Assembly (NCBI GenBank): GCA_937926785.1
Contig: CALBBQ010000035.1
Location: 1-64,000, forward strand
Source: an uncultured Bacteroidales bacterium
Lineage (GTDB): Bacteria; Bacteroidota; Bacteroidia; Bacteroidales; Tenuifilaceae
DNA: 64,000 nt
Reading direction: 5' to 3'
The notes under the pieces are model-generated. The model saw only the letters and a program-made list of their open reading frames with translations. It was not told the origin of the DNA and did not search any database. The position numbers and the translations under genes were made by a program. Shown here in pieces: positions 9,003 to 17,550 of the stretch. Each line of letters opens with the position of its first letter. The stretch's first letter is position 1.

Positions 9003-9623
9003 ATGGAAATAATTGCGCAGTACTTTCCTGAGCTAACACAAGCCCAGCGGCAGCAGCTTGCCGAGCTTGAACCGCTGTATCGTACCTGGAACGCCCAGAT
9101 TAATGTTATCTCGCGCAAGGATATCGACAACCTGGCAGTGCACCACATTCTCCATTCGCTGGCTATAGCCAGGGTGATACAGTTTGCAAGCGGTACAACA
9201 ATCATGGATATTGGAACAGGAGGTGGTTTTCCGGGTATTCCATTAGCCATCATGTTCCCCAAGTGCCGGTTCACCCTGGTAGATTCCATTGCAAAAAAGA
9301 CCAAAGTTACCGCCGAGGTGGCAAGAGCCATTGGCCTGCAAAACGTGGAGGTGATTACCTCACGTGCCGAAGACCTTAAACACCAGTGGGATTTTGTGGT
9401 TAGCCGGGCTGTTGCACCGCTACCCAAGCTGATGAACTGGACTGAAAAAAACATCAAACCCGGAGGTATGAACAGCCTCCCCAATGGGCTAATTTGCCTC
9501 AAGGGTGGCGATATCAAAGATGAACTGAAGCCCTACCAGAAATGGGTTACCAAATGGTCCATCGATAATTTTTTTGAGGACGAATACTTTACCGAAAAGT
9601 ATGTGATTCATATTCCGGTGTAG
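9003..9623 (+). CDS. rsmG: 16S rRNA (guanine(527)-N7)-methyltransferase
   Basis: 206 residues, SAM-dependent. Class-I methyltransferase motifs are MDIGTGGGFPGIPLAI (motif I), FTLVDSIAKKTKV and ITSRAEDL, with WDFVVSRAVAPLPKLMNW typical of RsmG/GidB. It modifies G527 in the 530 loop of 16S rRNA. An AAAAGGAAAC sequence before the ATG may serve as ribosome binding site. Confidence 0.96.
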   Translation: MEIIAQYFPELTQAQRQQLAELEPLYRTWNAQINVISRKDIDNLAVHHILHSLAIARVIQFASGTTIMDIGTGGGFPGIPLAIMFPKCRFTLVDSIAKKTKVTAEVARAIGLQNVEVITSRAEDLKHQWDFVVSRAVAPLPKLMNWTEKNIKPGGMNSLPNGLICLKGGDIKDELKPYQKWVTKWSIDNFFEDEYFTEKYVIHIPV

Positions 9624-9729
9624 CTCATCATTCCCCTGTAATAACTTGATCTCATATACTCTTCATCAGTTTCACATAATAAACTTCAGAATTTTTGGCT
9701 AGAGTATTTTTAAATATTGAAAATTGTTT

Positions 9730-9737
9730 TACCTTTG
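9730..9737 (+). promoter_or_regulatory. -7 element of rpmH promoter
   Basis: TACCTTTG is an exact match to TAnnTTTG, about 65 bases upstream of the rpmH ATG. The expected -33 TTG is not clear; an AT-rich stretch precedes it. The 9624-9803 spacer holds no other gene. Confidence 0.55.
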
Positions 9738-9803
9738 CGAACCCAAAATGGGAGAAATTTTGATTGTTTTTCAGTCGAATATAATAAGTAAAAGCATACC
9801 GAG

Positions 9804-9959
9804 ATGAAAAGAACATTTCAGCCTTCCAACAGGAAAAGAAGAAACAAACACGGTTTCCGTGAAAGGATGTCGACCCATAATGGCCGTAGAGTGTTGGCTG
9901 CTCGCCGTGCTAAGGGCAGAAAAAGACTCACTGTTTCCGACGAAATTTTTCGGAAGTAA
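9804..9959 (+). CDS. rpmH: 50S ribosomal protein L34
   Basis: A 51-residue frame reading [20 protein letters not shown]... [10 protein letters not shown], the near-invariant sequence of bacterial L34, with a short Bacteroidota C-terminal tail (SDEIFRK). It is a structural component of the large ribosomal subunit that contacts 23S rRNA through its Arg/Lys-rich helices. It has its own promoter candidate and a terminator directly downstream. Confidence 0.98.
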   Translation: MKRTFQPSNRKRRNKHGFRERMSTHNGRRVLAARRAKGRKRLTVSDEIFRK

Positions 9960-9983
9960 ATAGTTAACAAAACATAACAAAGT

Positions 9984-10010
9984 AAGGCGGGTGCGAACCT
10001 GCCTTTTTTG
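9984..10010 (+). terminator. intrinsic terminator after rpmH
   Basis: 9-bp stem AAGGCGGGT / ACCTGCCTT (one G-U pair) with a GCGA tetraloop of GNRA type, followed by TTTT. It lies 24 bases after the rpmH stop. Confidence 0.85.
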
Positions 10011-10044
10011 TTCTTTAGTTTTTATCTTTACCCGAAACATAAAC

Positions 10045-11172
10045 ATGGAACCCCTGATATCAAGTCTGAAACCCGAACTTGCCAATGATAATCTGAAAAG
10101 GATAGCCGATAAGGTTATCGAAGGTATCCGTATCGATATGGCCGAGGGCGAATACCTGTTCGAGAAAGCCGACCTGGCGCTGCTTGCACAACTGGCAAAT
10201 CTTGTAAACCACAGGCTTAACGGCGACTACGTGCTGTTTAACCACAACTTTCATATTGAACCCACCAATCTGTGTGTTTTTAACTGTAGGTTCTGCTCGT
10301 ACCATAAAGCCGCCGGTGATCCCGAAAGCTGGGTTTTTACACTTGAAAATATAAAGGATATAGCCCGCAAATATCAAAATAGCAACGTAACCGAGGTTCA
10401 CATAGTTGGAGGGGTTCATCCCAAATGGGACATAGACTACTACGGTAAAATGATAAGGGCGGTAAAGGATATCCTGCCCAACATCCATATAAAGGCATAC
10501 TCGGCCATTGAGCTCGATTACGTGATTCGAAAAAGTAAACTTACATACGCCGAAGGGCTTAAACGGCTCAAAGAGTATGGTCTTGATTCAATCCCCGGCG
10601 GCGGAGCCGAGATATTCGACCCTGAGGTTAGGGCAAAGATATGCCCCGATAAAGCTTCCGGTGAAGCCTGGCTAGCCATTCACCGTGCAGCTCATCAGCT
10701 TGGGATTTACTCCAACGCCACCATGCTTTACGGACACATTGAGAGCTACAAGCACAGGGTGCAGCACATGGAAGCCATCAGGAAGCTGCAGGATGAAACA
10801 CATGGGTTTAACTGCTTTATCCCCTTAAAGTTCAGGGCAGCCAACAATCCCATGGGTTACCTGGGCGAGGTTAACCTGGTGGAAGATTTAAGAAATTTTG
10901 CCGTAGCACGGATATTTATGGATAACATTAAGCACCTGAAAGCTTACTGGCCCATGCTTGGTATTCAGAATACCCGCCTTGCCATTAACTTTGGGGTTGA
11001 CGATATTGATGGAACCATCGACGACACTACCAAAATATACTCTATGGCGGGTGCCGAGGAGCAGAAGCCCGCAATGACCACCGAAAAGCTAAAACAGCTG
11101 ATAGTGGAATCGGGGCGAATACCCGCCGAACGCGACTCGCTTTACAATATAATCAACGTATTCAACAAATAA
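10045..11172 (+). CDS. mqnE: aminofutalosine synthase (radical SAM, menaquinone via futalosine)
   Basis: 375 residues. Joins a purine-nucleoside-linked enolpyruvyl benzoate to SAM-derived adenosine to give aminofutalosine, the second step of the futalosine route to menaquinone. The radical SAM cluster motif is CVFNCRFCSYH (CxxxCxxC). MqnE-type blocks are IHIKAYSAIELDY, IPGGGAEIFDPEVRAKICPDK and the C-terminal AGAEEQ. 'GAEIF..EVR' and 'KA..A.E' separate it from the related MqnC. An earlier start at 9991 lies inside the rpmH terminator stem, so the ATG at 10045 is chosen. The other futalosine genes are not in this window. Confidence 0.93.
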   Translation: MEPLISSLKPELANDNLKRIADKVIEGIRIDMAEGEYLFEKADLALLAQLANLVNHRLNGDYVLFNHNFHIEPTNLCVFNCRFCSYHKAAGDPESWVFTLENIKDIARKYQNSNVTEVHIVGGVHPKWDIDYYGKMIRAVKDILPNIHIKAYSAIELDYVIRKSKLTYAEGLKRLKEYGLDSIPGGGAEIFDPEVRAKICPDKASGEAWLAIHRAAHQLGIYSNATMLYGHIESYKHRVQHMEAIRKLQDETHGFNCFIPLKFRAANNPMGYLGEVNLVEDLRNFAVARIFMDNIKHLKAYWPMLGIQNTRLAINFGVDDIDGTIDDTTKIYSMAGAEEQKPAMTTEKLKQLIVESGRIPAERDSLYNIINVFNK

Positions 11173-11193
11173 GTGTAAATTTGTAGTTTATAC

Positions 11194-11201
11194 TATTTTT
11201 G
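11194..11201 (+). promoter_or_regulatory. possible -7 element before the PASTA gene
   Basis: TATTTTTG matches TAnnTTTG, 23 bases upstream of the ATG at 11225. No -33 TTG is seen at the right distance, so this is weak. Confidence 0.3.
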
Positions 11202-11224
11202 TAACAACCTTAAAATACTGTATC

Positions 11225-12094
11225 ATGCTCAATAAACAGCAAGCTAAAGAGTTCCTGCTAAAGGTTTACCGGAATCCATACGTGAATACTATCATCAAAG
11301 GGATAGGTATCGTTTTGGGGTTGCTTATTGTGCTGATGATTTTCCTACGGTTTTACACCCGTCATAACCAAAGCCAACCCACACCCGACCTCGCCGGACT
11401 GCTGTTGGAGGACGCCATGCAGGTTATTGCAGATAATCACCTTAGGATTGAAGTTTCCGACTCGGTATATATTTTTAACCGAAAACCCGGCAGTGTCATT
11501 TCTCAGAACCCGCTGCCCGGAACAAAAGTGAAGAAAAACCGAAGAGTTTTTGTCACTATAAACGCCCAAAACCCCATCAAACTTGAAATTCCAAATGTTG
11601 TAGGCTACACGCTCCGTCAGGCCAAGGCCATACTGGAGCAGGAAGGATTCGAAGTGGGAACCCTCTCATTCCGTCCCGATTTGGGATTAAACAATGTGCT
11701 TGAGCAGCGCTACATGGGCAAAACAGCCGAACCCGGCACGCTAATTCCCAAGGGCTCAAAGATTGACCTGGTGCTGGGGCAGGGTATGCATGGCGAGCGC
11801 ACCGGAATCCCCTTACTAATTGGACTTAAACTTAACGATGCGGTAAGCCGGATAATTGAAGCCTCGCTCAATGTTGGAAAAATCAGGTTCGATGAAACAA
11901 TAAGTACCCAAAAAGATTCGTTAGATGCTAGAGTGTACAGCCAATACCCTGCTTTTATGGGAAATGCCTCGCTTAGCTTTGGTACCCGGGTTGATATCTG
12001 GTTAACGCTTAACCAATCGCGCATTCCGGTAATTACCCGAAACGATTCTTTGGATACCAAACCAAAGGTTCAACCCGACGATATTATTGAGTAG
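11225..12094 (+). CDS. membrane-anchored PASTA-domain protein
   Basis: 289 residues. A short cytoplasmic N-terminus precedes one TM helix (~24-44: GIGIVLGLLIVLMIFL), then three tandem PASTA domains at about 55-120, 120-190 and 195-265 (for example TPDLAGLLLEDAMQVIADN, IPNVVGYTLRQAKAILEQEGF, IPLLIGLKLNDAVSRIIEA). PASTA domains bind muropeptides or beta-lactam-like ligands in Gram-positive kinases and PBPs. Here there is no kinase or transpeptidase domain. Start of a tight run with the T9SS cargo (6-base gap) and RluA gene. A role in sensing or binding peptidoglycan is inferred only. Confidence 0.85.
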   Translation: MLNKQQAKEFLLKVYRNPYVNTIIKGIGIVLGLLIVLMIFLRFYTRHNQSQPTPDLAGLLLEDAMQVIADNHLRIEVSDSVYIFNRKPGSVISQNPLPGTKVKKNRRVFVTINAQNPIKLEIPNVVGYTLRQAKAILEQEGFEVGTLSFRPDLGLNNVLEQRYMGKTAEPGTLIPKGSKIDLVLGQGMHGERTGIPLLIGLKLNDAVSRIIEASLNVGKIRFDETISTQKDSLDARVYSQYPAFMGNASLSFGTRVDIWLTLNQSRIPVITRNDSLDTKPKVQPDDIIE

Positions 12095-12100
12095 GCAAAA

Positions 12101-14011
12101 ATGCAGAAAACCATTCTCAGCATAGCGTTATTTTTAGTAACCGCTTTTTCCTTTGGTCAGGAAGTGCTGGTAAACCTCTCCGGCTACCCTACGGTTGAAC
12201 AAAAATTAACCTCAAGAAATTCCAAATCCACGCTTGCACTCCCATTCTTCGACGATTTTGCACGTAACCTTCCCTACCCTACACCTGAACTGTGGGAACC
12301 CAGCAATGTTACAACCAGTCGAACATATGCCATCAACCCACCCACCATTGGTGTTGCCACTCTTGATGCGGTAAACCGAAAGGGAACCCTTTATCAGTAC
12401 TTATCGAACACCCCCCTACCTGCCGATACCCTAACATCACTCCCCATTAACCTGAACTACCCCTCATCCGACAGCATCTACCTGTCGTTTAGTATTCAAC
12501 CCGGTGGGTTGGGCTACCAACCCGGAGCAAACGATTCGCTTGTGTTGGAACTTTACAGCCCCTCAGAAAACCGATGGTTCAGGAGCTGGGCTGCATCGGT
12601 TAACTTCAGTAGTAGCAAGATTGAATTTTACAATCATCTGCTAAACAAAAAAAATGAGATAAGTTCAACTAAACTTGATTCAACCTTCTTTCCAGTAATC
12701 ATCAATTTGGATAATCCCCTTTTCCTACAAAATGGTTTTCGTTTCCGTTTTATAGGCTATGCCTCGCTTATGGAGAATGCAACCATACCTGGTTTCCGAA
12801 CCAATACCGACCATTGGCATATCGACATGGTTTACCTGAACCGCCAGCGTAACTGGGACGATACGGTGTATAACGATATTGCATTCCGCAAAGCCATTAA
12901 ACCATTTCTCAAGAACTACACCTCCATACCCTGGTCGCACTTTACCCAGGCCGAGAATATCGAGCTAACCAAGCCACGCCAGTTCAGCATTGCTTATCAT
13001 AACTTGGGACCAACCACATGGAACGTTACCCGAAGGTTTACCGCCCTGAACCTATCAACCGGAGTCGAATACCCGTTCTCGGGCGGAGCCGAAAACATTT
13101 ACGGTTACCAGGAATTCAGCTACACCCGAGAGTTCGATTACACATTCACATCATCATGGGAGGATTCGGCTAAGTTCGTGATGAAAGCATTCCTGCAAAC
13201 CGATTTCGATGAAGCCACCAAGCACCTTAGGTATAACGACACTCTGGAACATCATCTTAACTTTTACAACTACTACGCTCTGGACGATGGCTCAGCCGAA
13301 AGCGGCTACGGACTATTCGGTGAGGGGACACTGAATGCCATGGTAGCGCAGCGTTTCCATACCTACAAAACCGACAACCTGGTTGGGGTGATGATTTACT
13401 TCAACCGCAGCTACAACGATGCCAACAGTTTGCCCTTTAAGATAACCGTTTGGGCTGACAGTAACGGAAAACCCGGACAGATGCTCTACCAAAAAAGTAC
13501 AACGCGCCCGCTGTTCACCGATAGCCTCAACCGTTTCACGGTGTACCGTATTGACCCGCTAAACATTCCTGCCGGCGATTTCTATCTGGGCTGGCAGCAG
13601 GGCTCCATCGATTTTATGAATGTTGGGTTCGACCGCAACACCAACAACCAAAGTAAAATATTCCATTCACTACCCGGTTACTGGGTGAATACCGAGTTCC
13701 AGGGGACTATCATGATACGCCCCATTTTCGGAAAACTATACCAAACCCCAACCGCTACACCCGCCAGTAAGCAGGAATCCATATACGTTTACCCAAACCC
13801 CGCAAGCAACTTTATCAGAATTAATGCCGATGAAACCCTAAAGCCGATGAGCTACCAACTGGTATCGGCAACTGGTCAAACTGTGGGTATGGGAACCACC
13901 ACCAGCAATGGGCCCATTGATGTTAGCCATATACCTAACGGGATTTACCTGCTGCGGGTTACTACCTCCGGCAACCAGCTGCTAACCGCTAAAGTTATCG
14001 TAGCCCGATGA
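12101..14011 (+). CDS. T9SS type A sorting-domain protein (secreted)
   Basis: 636 residues. Signal peptide MQKTILSIALFLVTAFSFGQ. A long beta-rich, Asn/Thr/Tyr-rich body follows with no catalytic motif I recognise. The last ~80 residues are a type A C-terminal domain (VYPNPASNFIRIN ... GQTVGMG ... IPNGIYLLRVTTSGNQLLTAKVIV), the recognition tail for the PorSS/T9SS machinery. It is therefore predicted to be exported across the outer membrane and attached to the surface or released. The 3' end overlaps the RluA gene by 4 bases (ATGA), so expression is coupled. Confidence 0.88.
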   Translation: MQKTILSIALFLVTAFSFGQEVLVNLSGYPTVEQKLTSRNSKSTLALPFFDDFARNLPYPTPELWEPSNVTTSRTYAINPPTIGVATLDAVNRKGTLYQYLSNTPLPADTLTSLPINLNYPSSDSIYLSFSIQPGGLGYQPGANDSLVLELYSPSENRWFRSWAASVNFSSSKIEFYNHLLNKKNEISSTKLDSTFFPVIINLDNPLFLQNGFRFRFIGYASLMENATIPGFRTNTDHWHIDMVYLNRQRNWDDTVYNDIAFRKAIKPFLKNYTSIPWSHFTQAENIELTKPRQFSIAYHNLGPTTWNVTRRFTALNLSTGVEYPFSGGAENIYGYQEFSYTREFDYTFTSSWEDSAKFVMKAFLQTDFDEATKHLRYNDTLEHHLNFYNYYALDDGSAESGYGLFGEGTLNAMVAQRFHTYKTDNLVGVMIYFNRSYNDANSLPFKITVWADSNGKPGQMLYQKSTTRPLFTDSLNRFTVYRIDPLNIPAGDFYLGWQQGSIDFMNVGFDRNTNNQSKIFHSLPGYWVNTEFQGTIMIRPIFGKLYQTPTATPASKQESIYVYPNPASNFIRINADETLKPMSYQLVSATGQTVGMGTTTSNGPIDVSHIPNGIYLLRVTTSGNQLLTAKVIVAR

Positions 14012-15063
14012 CGAGTGAACGGACATTTGAGCCCGACGACGACCTTGACGAGGGCTCAGCGGAACAATCGGATTTATATGAGCATTTCCGCATTGAGGTG
14101 GATAAGGGGCAAACCCCAACCCGAATCGATAAGTTCCTTACCGATAAGATACGAAACGTAAGCCGCAACCGCATTCAGGGTGCTGCCGATGCAGGAAATA
14201 TTCTGGTTAACGGCAAGGCCGTTAAGTCGTCGTATAAGGTTAAACCACAGGACACCATATCGATTGTTCTGGCCTACCCGCCTCGCGAAACCGATATCAA
14301 ACCTGAGAATATCCCAATAGATATAGTTTACGAAGATGAGGCACTTCTGGTGGTAAACAAACCGGCAGGTATGGTGGTGCATCCGGCACACGGCAACTTC
14401 ACCGGAACATTGGTAAACGCTCTGCTATACCACCTTCGCGATGTTCCACTCTTCAGGAGCGGCGAGGTGAGGCCCGGGCTGGTTCACCGAATCGACCGCA
14501 ACACCTCGGGGTTGCTGGTAATTGCCAAAACCGAAATGGCCATGAACCACCTGGCCCGCCAATTCTTTGAACGAACTACCGATAGGCTATACATCGCTCT
14601 GGTCTGGGGCGATATGGAAGCAGACACCGGAACCGTTACCGGTCATATTGGCCGAAGCCTGCGCGACCGGAAAAAGATGCAGGTTTTCGCCGATGGCGAA
14701 CAGGGCAAGCACGCCGTAACCCACTGGCGGGTTTTAGAGCGTTACGGGTTCACTACCCTCATCGAGTGCAAGCTTGAAACCGGACGCACCCATCAAATCC
14801 GTGCTCACATGGAGTACATCAGGCACCCGCTTTTCAGCGATGAGGTTTACGGTGGCGATAAGATTATGAGGGGCAGCCTCACATCAAAGTATAAGCAGTT
14901 TGTGGAAAACTGCTTTGAACTATGCCCGCGTCATGCACTCCATGCCAAAACCCTCGGGTTTACCCACCCGGTAACCCACCAACGGATGAACTTCGATTCG
15001 CACCTACCTGCCGATATGACTGCTATCATTGAGAAATGGAGGAAATACTGCGCGGGTGAGTAG
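14008..15063 (+). CDS. RluA-family 23S rRNA pseudouridine synthase (RluD-like)
   Basis: 351 residues. N-terminal S4 RNA-binding domain (~30-90: TRIDKFLTDKIRNVSRNRIQ), then the catalytic domain with VVNKPAGMVVHPAHGN, the catalytic Asp motif GLVHRIDRNTSGLLVIAKT, and ETGRTHQIRAHM. It isomerises uridines in 23S rRNA; RluD-type enzymes act on helix 69. Slightly longer than usual because of an acidic N-terminal extension (EPDDDLDEGSAEQ). In other Bacteroidales I recall this gene between PASTA and ddl genes; here ddl is 3.5 kb away. Confidence 0.93.
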   Translation: MTSERTFEPDDDLDEGSAEQSDLYEHFRIEVDKGQTPTRIDKFLTDKIRNVSRNRIQGAADAGNILVNGKAVKSSYKVKPQDTISIVLAYPPRETDIKPENIPIDIVYEDEALLVVNKPAGMVVHPAHGNFTGTLVNALLYHLRDVPLFRSGEVRPGLVHRIDRNTSGLLVIAKTEMAMNHLARQFFERTTDRLYIALVWGDMEADTGTVTGHIGRSLRDRKKMQVFADGEQGKHAVTHWRVLERYGFTTLIECKLETGRTHQIRAHMEYIRHPLFSDEVYGGDKIMRGSLTSKYKQFVENCFELCPRHALHAKTLGFTHPVTHQRMNFDSHLPADMTAIIEKWRKYCAGE

Positions 15064-15167
15064 AACTGATTAATGGTACTGTGTAAAATGCTTTAGAATT
15101 ATAATAGTTCAACTGTACCATATGCACTGGAGGAAGCAGATAGAGAAAAATAAGCCCTAATTATTTA

Positions 15168-15182
15168 AACGGGCGGCCCGTT
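15168..15182 (-). terminator. hairpin at 3' end of the Crp/Fnr fragment
   Basis: AACGGGC / GCCCGTT arms with a one-base centre, next to the stop codon of the minus-strand Crp/Fnr fragment. After the stem the minus strand reads TAAATAATTA, a weak U-tract. It may be a remnant terminator of the lost regulator gene. Confidence 0.45.
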
Positions 15183-15360
15183 CAACCGGTTTTGCTTATC
15201 CTTTCCAGCTGATTAAAGTTAAGAATTTGCACCCTGTTGCCATTTATCTCGATAACACCATCGTTCTTGAAATCCTTGATAGCCCTGATGATGCTCATCA
15301 CCGAAACTCCTGTGTACTCGGCCAGGTCCTTCCTGCTAAGGGTAAGGGTAAATGGGTGTT
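15182..15360 (-). pseudogene. Crp/Fnr-family regulator, C-terminal HTH fragment only
   Basis: The minus-strand frame ending at the TGA at 15182 reads HPFTLTLSRKDLAEYTGVSV, then MSIIRAIKDFKNDGVIEING, then NRVQILNFNQLERISKTG. This is the winged-helix C-terminus of a Crp/Fnr-type regulator (SRKDLAEYTG helix, recognition helix MSIIRAI, then the wing). The frame meets a stop at 15392-15394, and the whole cyclic-nucleotide-binding-like N-terminal domain (~150 residues) is absent. The exact break is not resolvable by eye; it lies at roughly 15350-15390, where a NuoD-like frame begins on the opposite strand. Non-functional unless the truncation is an assembly error. Confidence 0.75.
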
Positions 15361-15693
15361 CGTCGCCGCGACCTGTTACTTTCGGTTGACCTTATCCGCC
15401 AGATATTGGCCAAAATGCCAAAAGATGGCGACATCAAGGCACCAACCCCTAATGTACTACATTGGAAAGTGCCTGTGGGCGAAACCTTCGTACGATCGGA
15501 GTGTACCAGGGGCGAGTTTGCCTACTACATGGTATCCGATGGTAGTGAGTACCCACGCCGCATCAACGTTCGTGGACCAAGCTACACCCATGCTATTGCC
15601 CTGTTGGAAAAGATGATAATCTACACCAATCTGGCCGATGTGGCAGGACTTATGACCTCGCTGCACACCTATCCGCCTGAAATTGAAAGGTAA
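15352..15693 (+). pseudogene. NuoD-like (complex I 49-kDa) subunit, C-terminal fragment only
   Basis: 113 residues from the first ATG after an in-frame stop. The content matches the C-terminal quarter of NuoD / group-4 hydrogenase-like large subunits: LIRQILAKMP, VPVGETFVRSECTRGEFAYYMVSDG, RRINVRGPSYTHAIALL, and LADVAGLMTSLHTYPPEIER at the end. The C-terminal metal-ligand Cys pair of true hydrogenases is absent, so the parent was complex I-like. About 300 N-terminal residues are missing. The codon before the first ATG is a stop in this frame, so this is a truncation, not a late start. The next gene begins 23 bases downstream, as in an operon. Confidence 0.78.
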
Positions 15694-15716
15694 CAAAACA
15701 AAACTTCAAGAAAAGT

Positions 15717-17519
15717 ATGGCACGAATCAAAGATATACTAAGCCCCTTCACCGCGTGGAAAAACATTTTGAAGGAGCCTGTTACGATAAAAGAACCGCTT
15801 AAGCGCGAGGCCGCACCCCGCTACCGGGGTTTCCACAAAAACGATGTGGATACCTGCATTGGTTGCGGAACCTGCGAATCCATCTGTCAAAATGCAGCTA
15901 TCGACCTGGTTCCCGTTGAAGGCATTGAGACAATGAACGGTGATAGCGGGCTAAGGCCGCGAATCGATTACGGCCGCTGCTGCTGGTGCGCCCTCTGCGT
16001 GGATGTTTGCACCACCGGCTCACTCACCATGTCGAACCACTTTAAGTGGGTTGATTCCGACCCCGATGCTTTCCGGTTTATCCCCGGCGTTGATAAAAAG
16101 GACTGGGATAATGAGCCCAACGGCTACAGGAAACCCGGACCAAGCTATGAACTTTACAGCAAGGAACGGGTCCAAATGCCTGAGCTGATGCCCGAGGAGC
16201 GCGACAAGTCGTTCATCGAAATCGTACGTGGGTACTCAAAGGAGCAAGCCATGAAGGAAGCCGACCGGTGTGTGGAATGTGGTATTTGCGTAGCCACCTG
16301 TCCGGCTCACATGGGAATTCCTGAGTACATTAAAGCAGTTCGTAACGACGACCTGAGTGAAGGGTTACGTATCCTTTACGATACCAATCCGCTGCCCGAG
16401 ATATGCGGCCGTATCTGTACCCATAAGTGCGAAACCGTTTGCTCGGTTGGTCATCAGGGCGACCCGCTCTCCATACGCTGGCTCAAGCGTTACATTGCCG
16501 ACCAGCAACCAGCCGAGAACTATAAGAAGATTCTGGAAACCGAGAATATCACCAAAAATGGTAAACGGATAGCCATTGTGGGTTCTGGCCCTGCTGGCTT
16601 GTCGGCAGCCCATTACCTGGCCCTCATGGGATATGAATGTACCATATTTGAAAAACTTCCCTTACCTGGTGGTATGATGCGCTATGGTATACCGGAGTAC
16701 CGCCTACCCTACGATGCACTTGACAAGGATATCGATTACATCAAATCGCTGGGAGTGGAAATCCGATGCAATGTTACCGTTGGAAAGGATATCACCCTCG
16801 AAGAACTGCATAAGCAGTACGATGCCGTGTTTGCAGGTACAGGATTGCATCTTGGACGAAGCACTCGTATTCCGGGAACCGACCATCCCAATGTTTACCA
16901 GGCGGTTGAACTGCTGCGCGATGTAACCATGGGCAAAGAAATTCCTGCTGCGCAGAGCATCGTGGTAATCGGTGGCGGTAATGTGGCCATGGACATCACC
17001 CGAACGTTAGCTCGCATTCAGAACCAACGCTACGGTAGGGTTAACATCATTACCACCTCGTTGGAATCGGAAAACGAGATGCCCGCCGACCGTGAAGAAA
17101 TTGTCGAAGCCCGCGAGGAAGGGGCAACCATTATTCCTGGTTGGGGACCCGTTCGCATCGAAATTGAAAACAACACCATCAAAGGCTTGCATGTGGTTAA
17201 GTGCGTATCGGTATTCGACGAAAATCGTCGTTTCAATCCCAAATTTGACGAATCGCAAACCAACTTCTTTGCCGGCGAAATGGTGGTTGAATCCATTGGA
17301 CAGGGTATGGATTTAAGCTATCTGCCCGAGAACTTAAAGGATCATCTCAAACTCGATCCTCGAGGAAGAATAGTGGTTAACGAGTACTTCCAATCGAGCA
17401 TTGAATGGTTCTTTGTAGGTGGCGACATCATCCAGGGGCCCGATGTAATACATGGTATAGCCAACGGACACAAGGCTGCATTGGGTATTGACAGGTTCCT
17501 GAAAGGTTTATCAAAGTAA
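15717..17519 (+). CDS. NuoI-like ferredoxin fused to GltD-like NAD(P) oxidoreductase
   Basis: 600 residues, modular. Residues ~1-110 hold two 4Fe-4S motifs (CIGCGTCESIC at 47-57 and CCWCALCVDVC) and resemble NuoI/MbxN-type ferredoxin subunits. The rest resembles the glutamate synthase small subunit: CVECGICVATCP, CGRICTHKCETVC, the FAD site VGSGPAGLSAAHYLA, and the NAD(P) site VIGGGNVAMDITRTLA, ending FVGGDIIQGPDVIHGIANGH. It would move electrons between ferredoxin or a complex I-like arm and NAD(P)H. Directly downstream of the NuoD fragment, so it is probably the 3' survivor of a respiratory-complex operon. It is intact but may have lost its native promoter. Confidence 0.88.
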   Translation: MARIKDILSPFTAWKNILKEPVTIKEPLKREAAPRYRGFHKNDVDTCIGCGTCESICQNAAIDLVPVEGIETMNGDSGLRPRIDYGRCCWCALCVDVCTTGSLTMSNHFKWVDSDPDAFRFIPGVDKKDWDNEPNGYRKPGPSYELYSKERVQMPELMPEERDKSFIEIVRGYSKEQAMKEADRCVECGICVATCPAHMGIPEYIKAVRNDDLSEGLRILYDTNPLPEICGRICTHKCETVCSVGHQGDPLSIRWLKRYIADQQPAENYKKILETENITKNGKRIAIVGSGPAGLSAAHYLALMGYECTIFEKLPLPGGMMRYGIPEYRLPYDALDKDIDYIKSLGVEIRCNVTVGKDITLEELHKQYDAVFAGTGLHLGRSTRIPGTDHPNVYQAVELLRDVTMGKEIPAAQSIVVIGGGNVAMDITRTLARIQNQRYGRVNIITTSLESENEMPADREEIVEAREEGATIIPGWGPVRIEIENNTIKGLHVVKCVSVFDENRRFNPKFDESQTNFFAGEMVVESIGQGMDLSYLPENLKDHLKLDPRGRIVVNEYFQSSIEWFFVGGDIIQGPDVIHGIANGHKAALGIDRFLKGLSK

Positions 17520-17550
17520 ATCAGAGTTATCTACCTAAATCTTACATCAT

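Noticed and set aside
15073..15121. ATGGTAC ... GTACCAT inverted repeat after the rluA-type gene
   Set aside because: Only 7-bp arms with 35 bases between and no T-tract; likely to be chance, or at most a weak structure.
15227..15616. A 129-codon plus-strand frame at the crp/nuoD junction
   Set aside because: It is in a different frame from the NuoD-like sequence and crosses both fragments; its translation resembles nothing, while the other two frames read as known C-termini.
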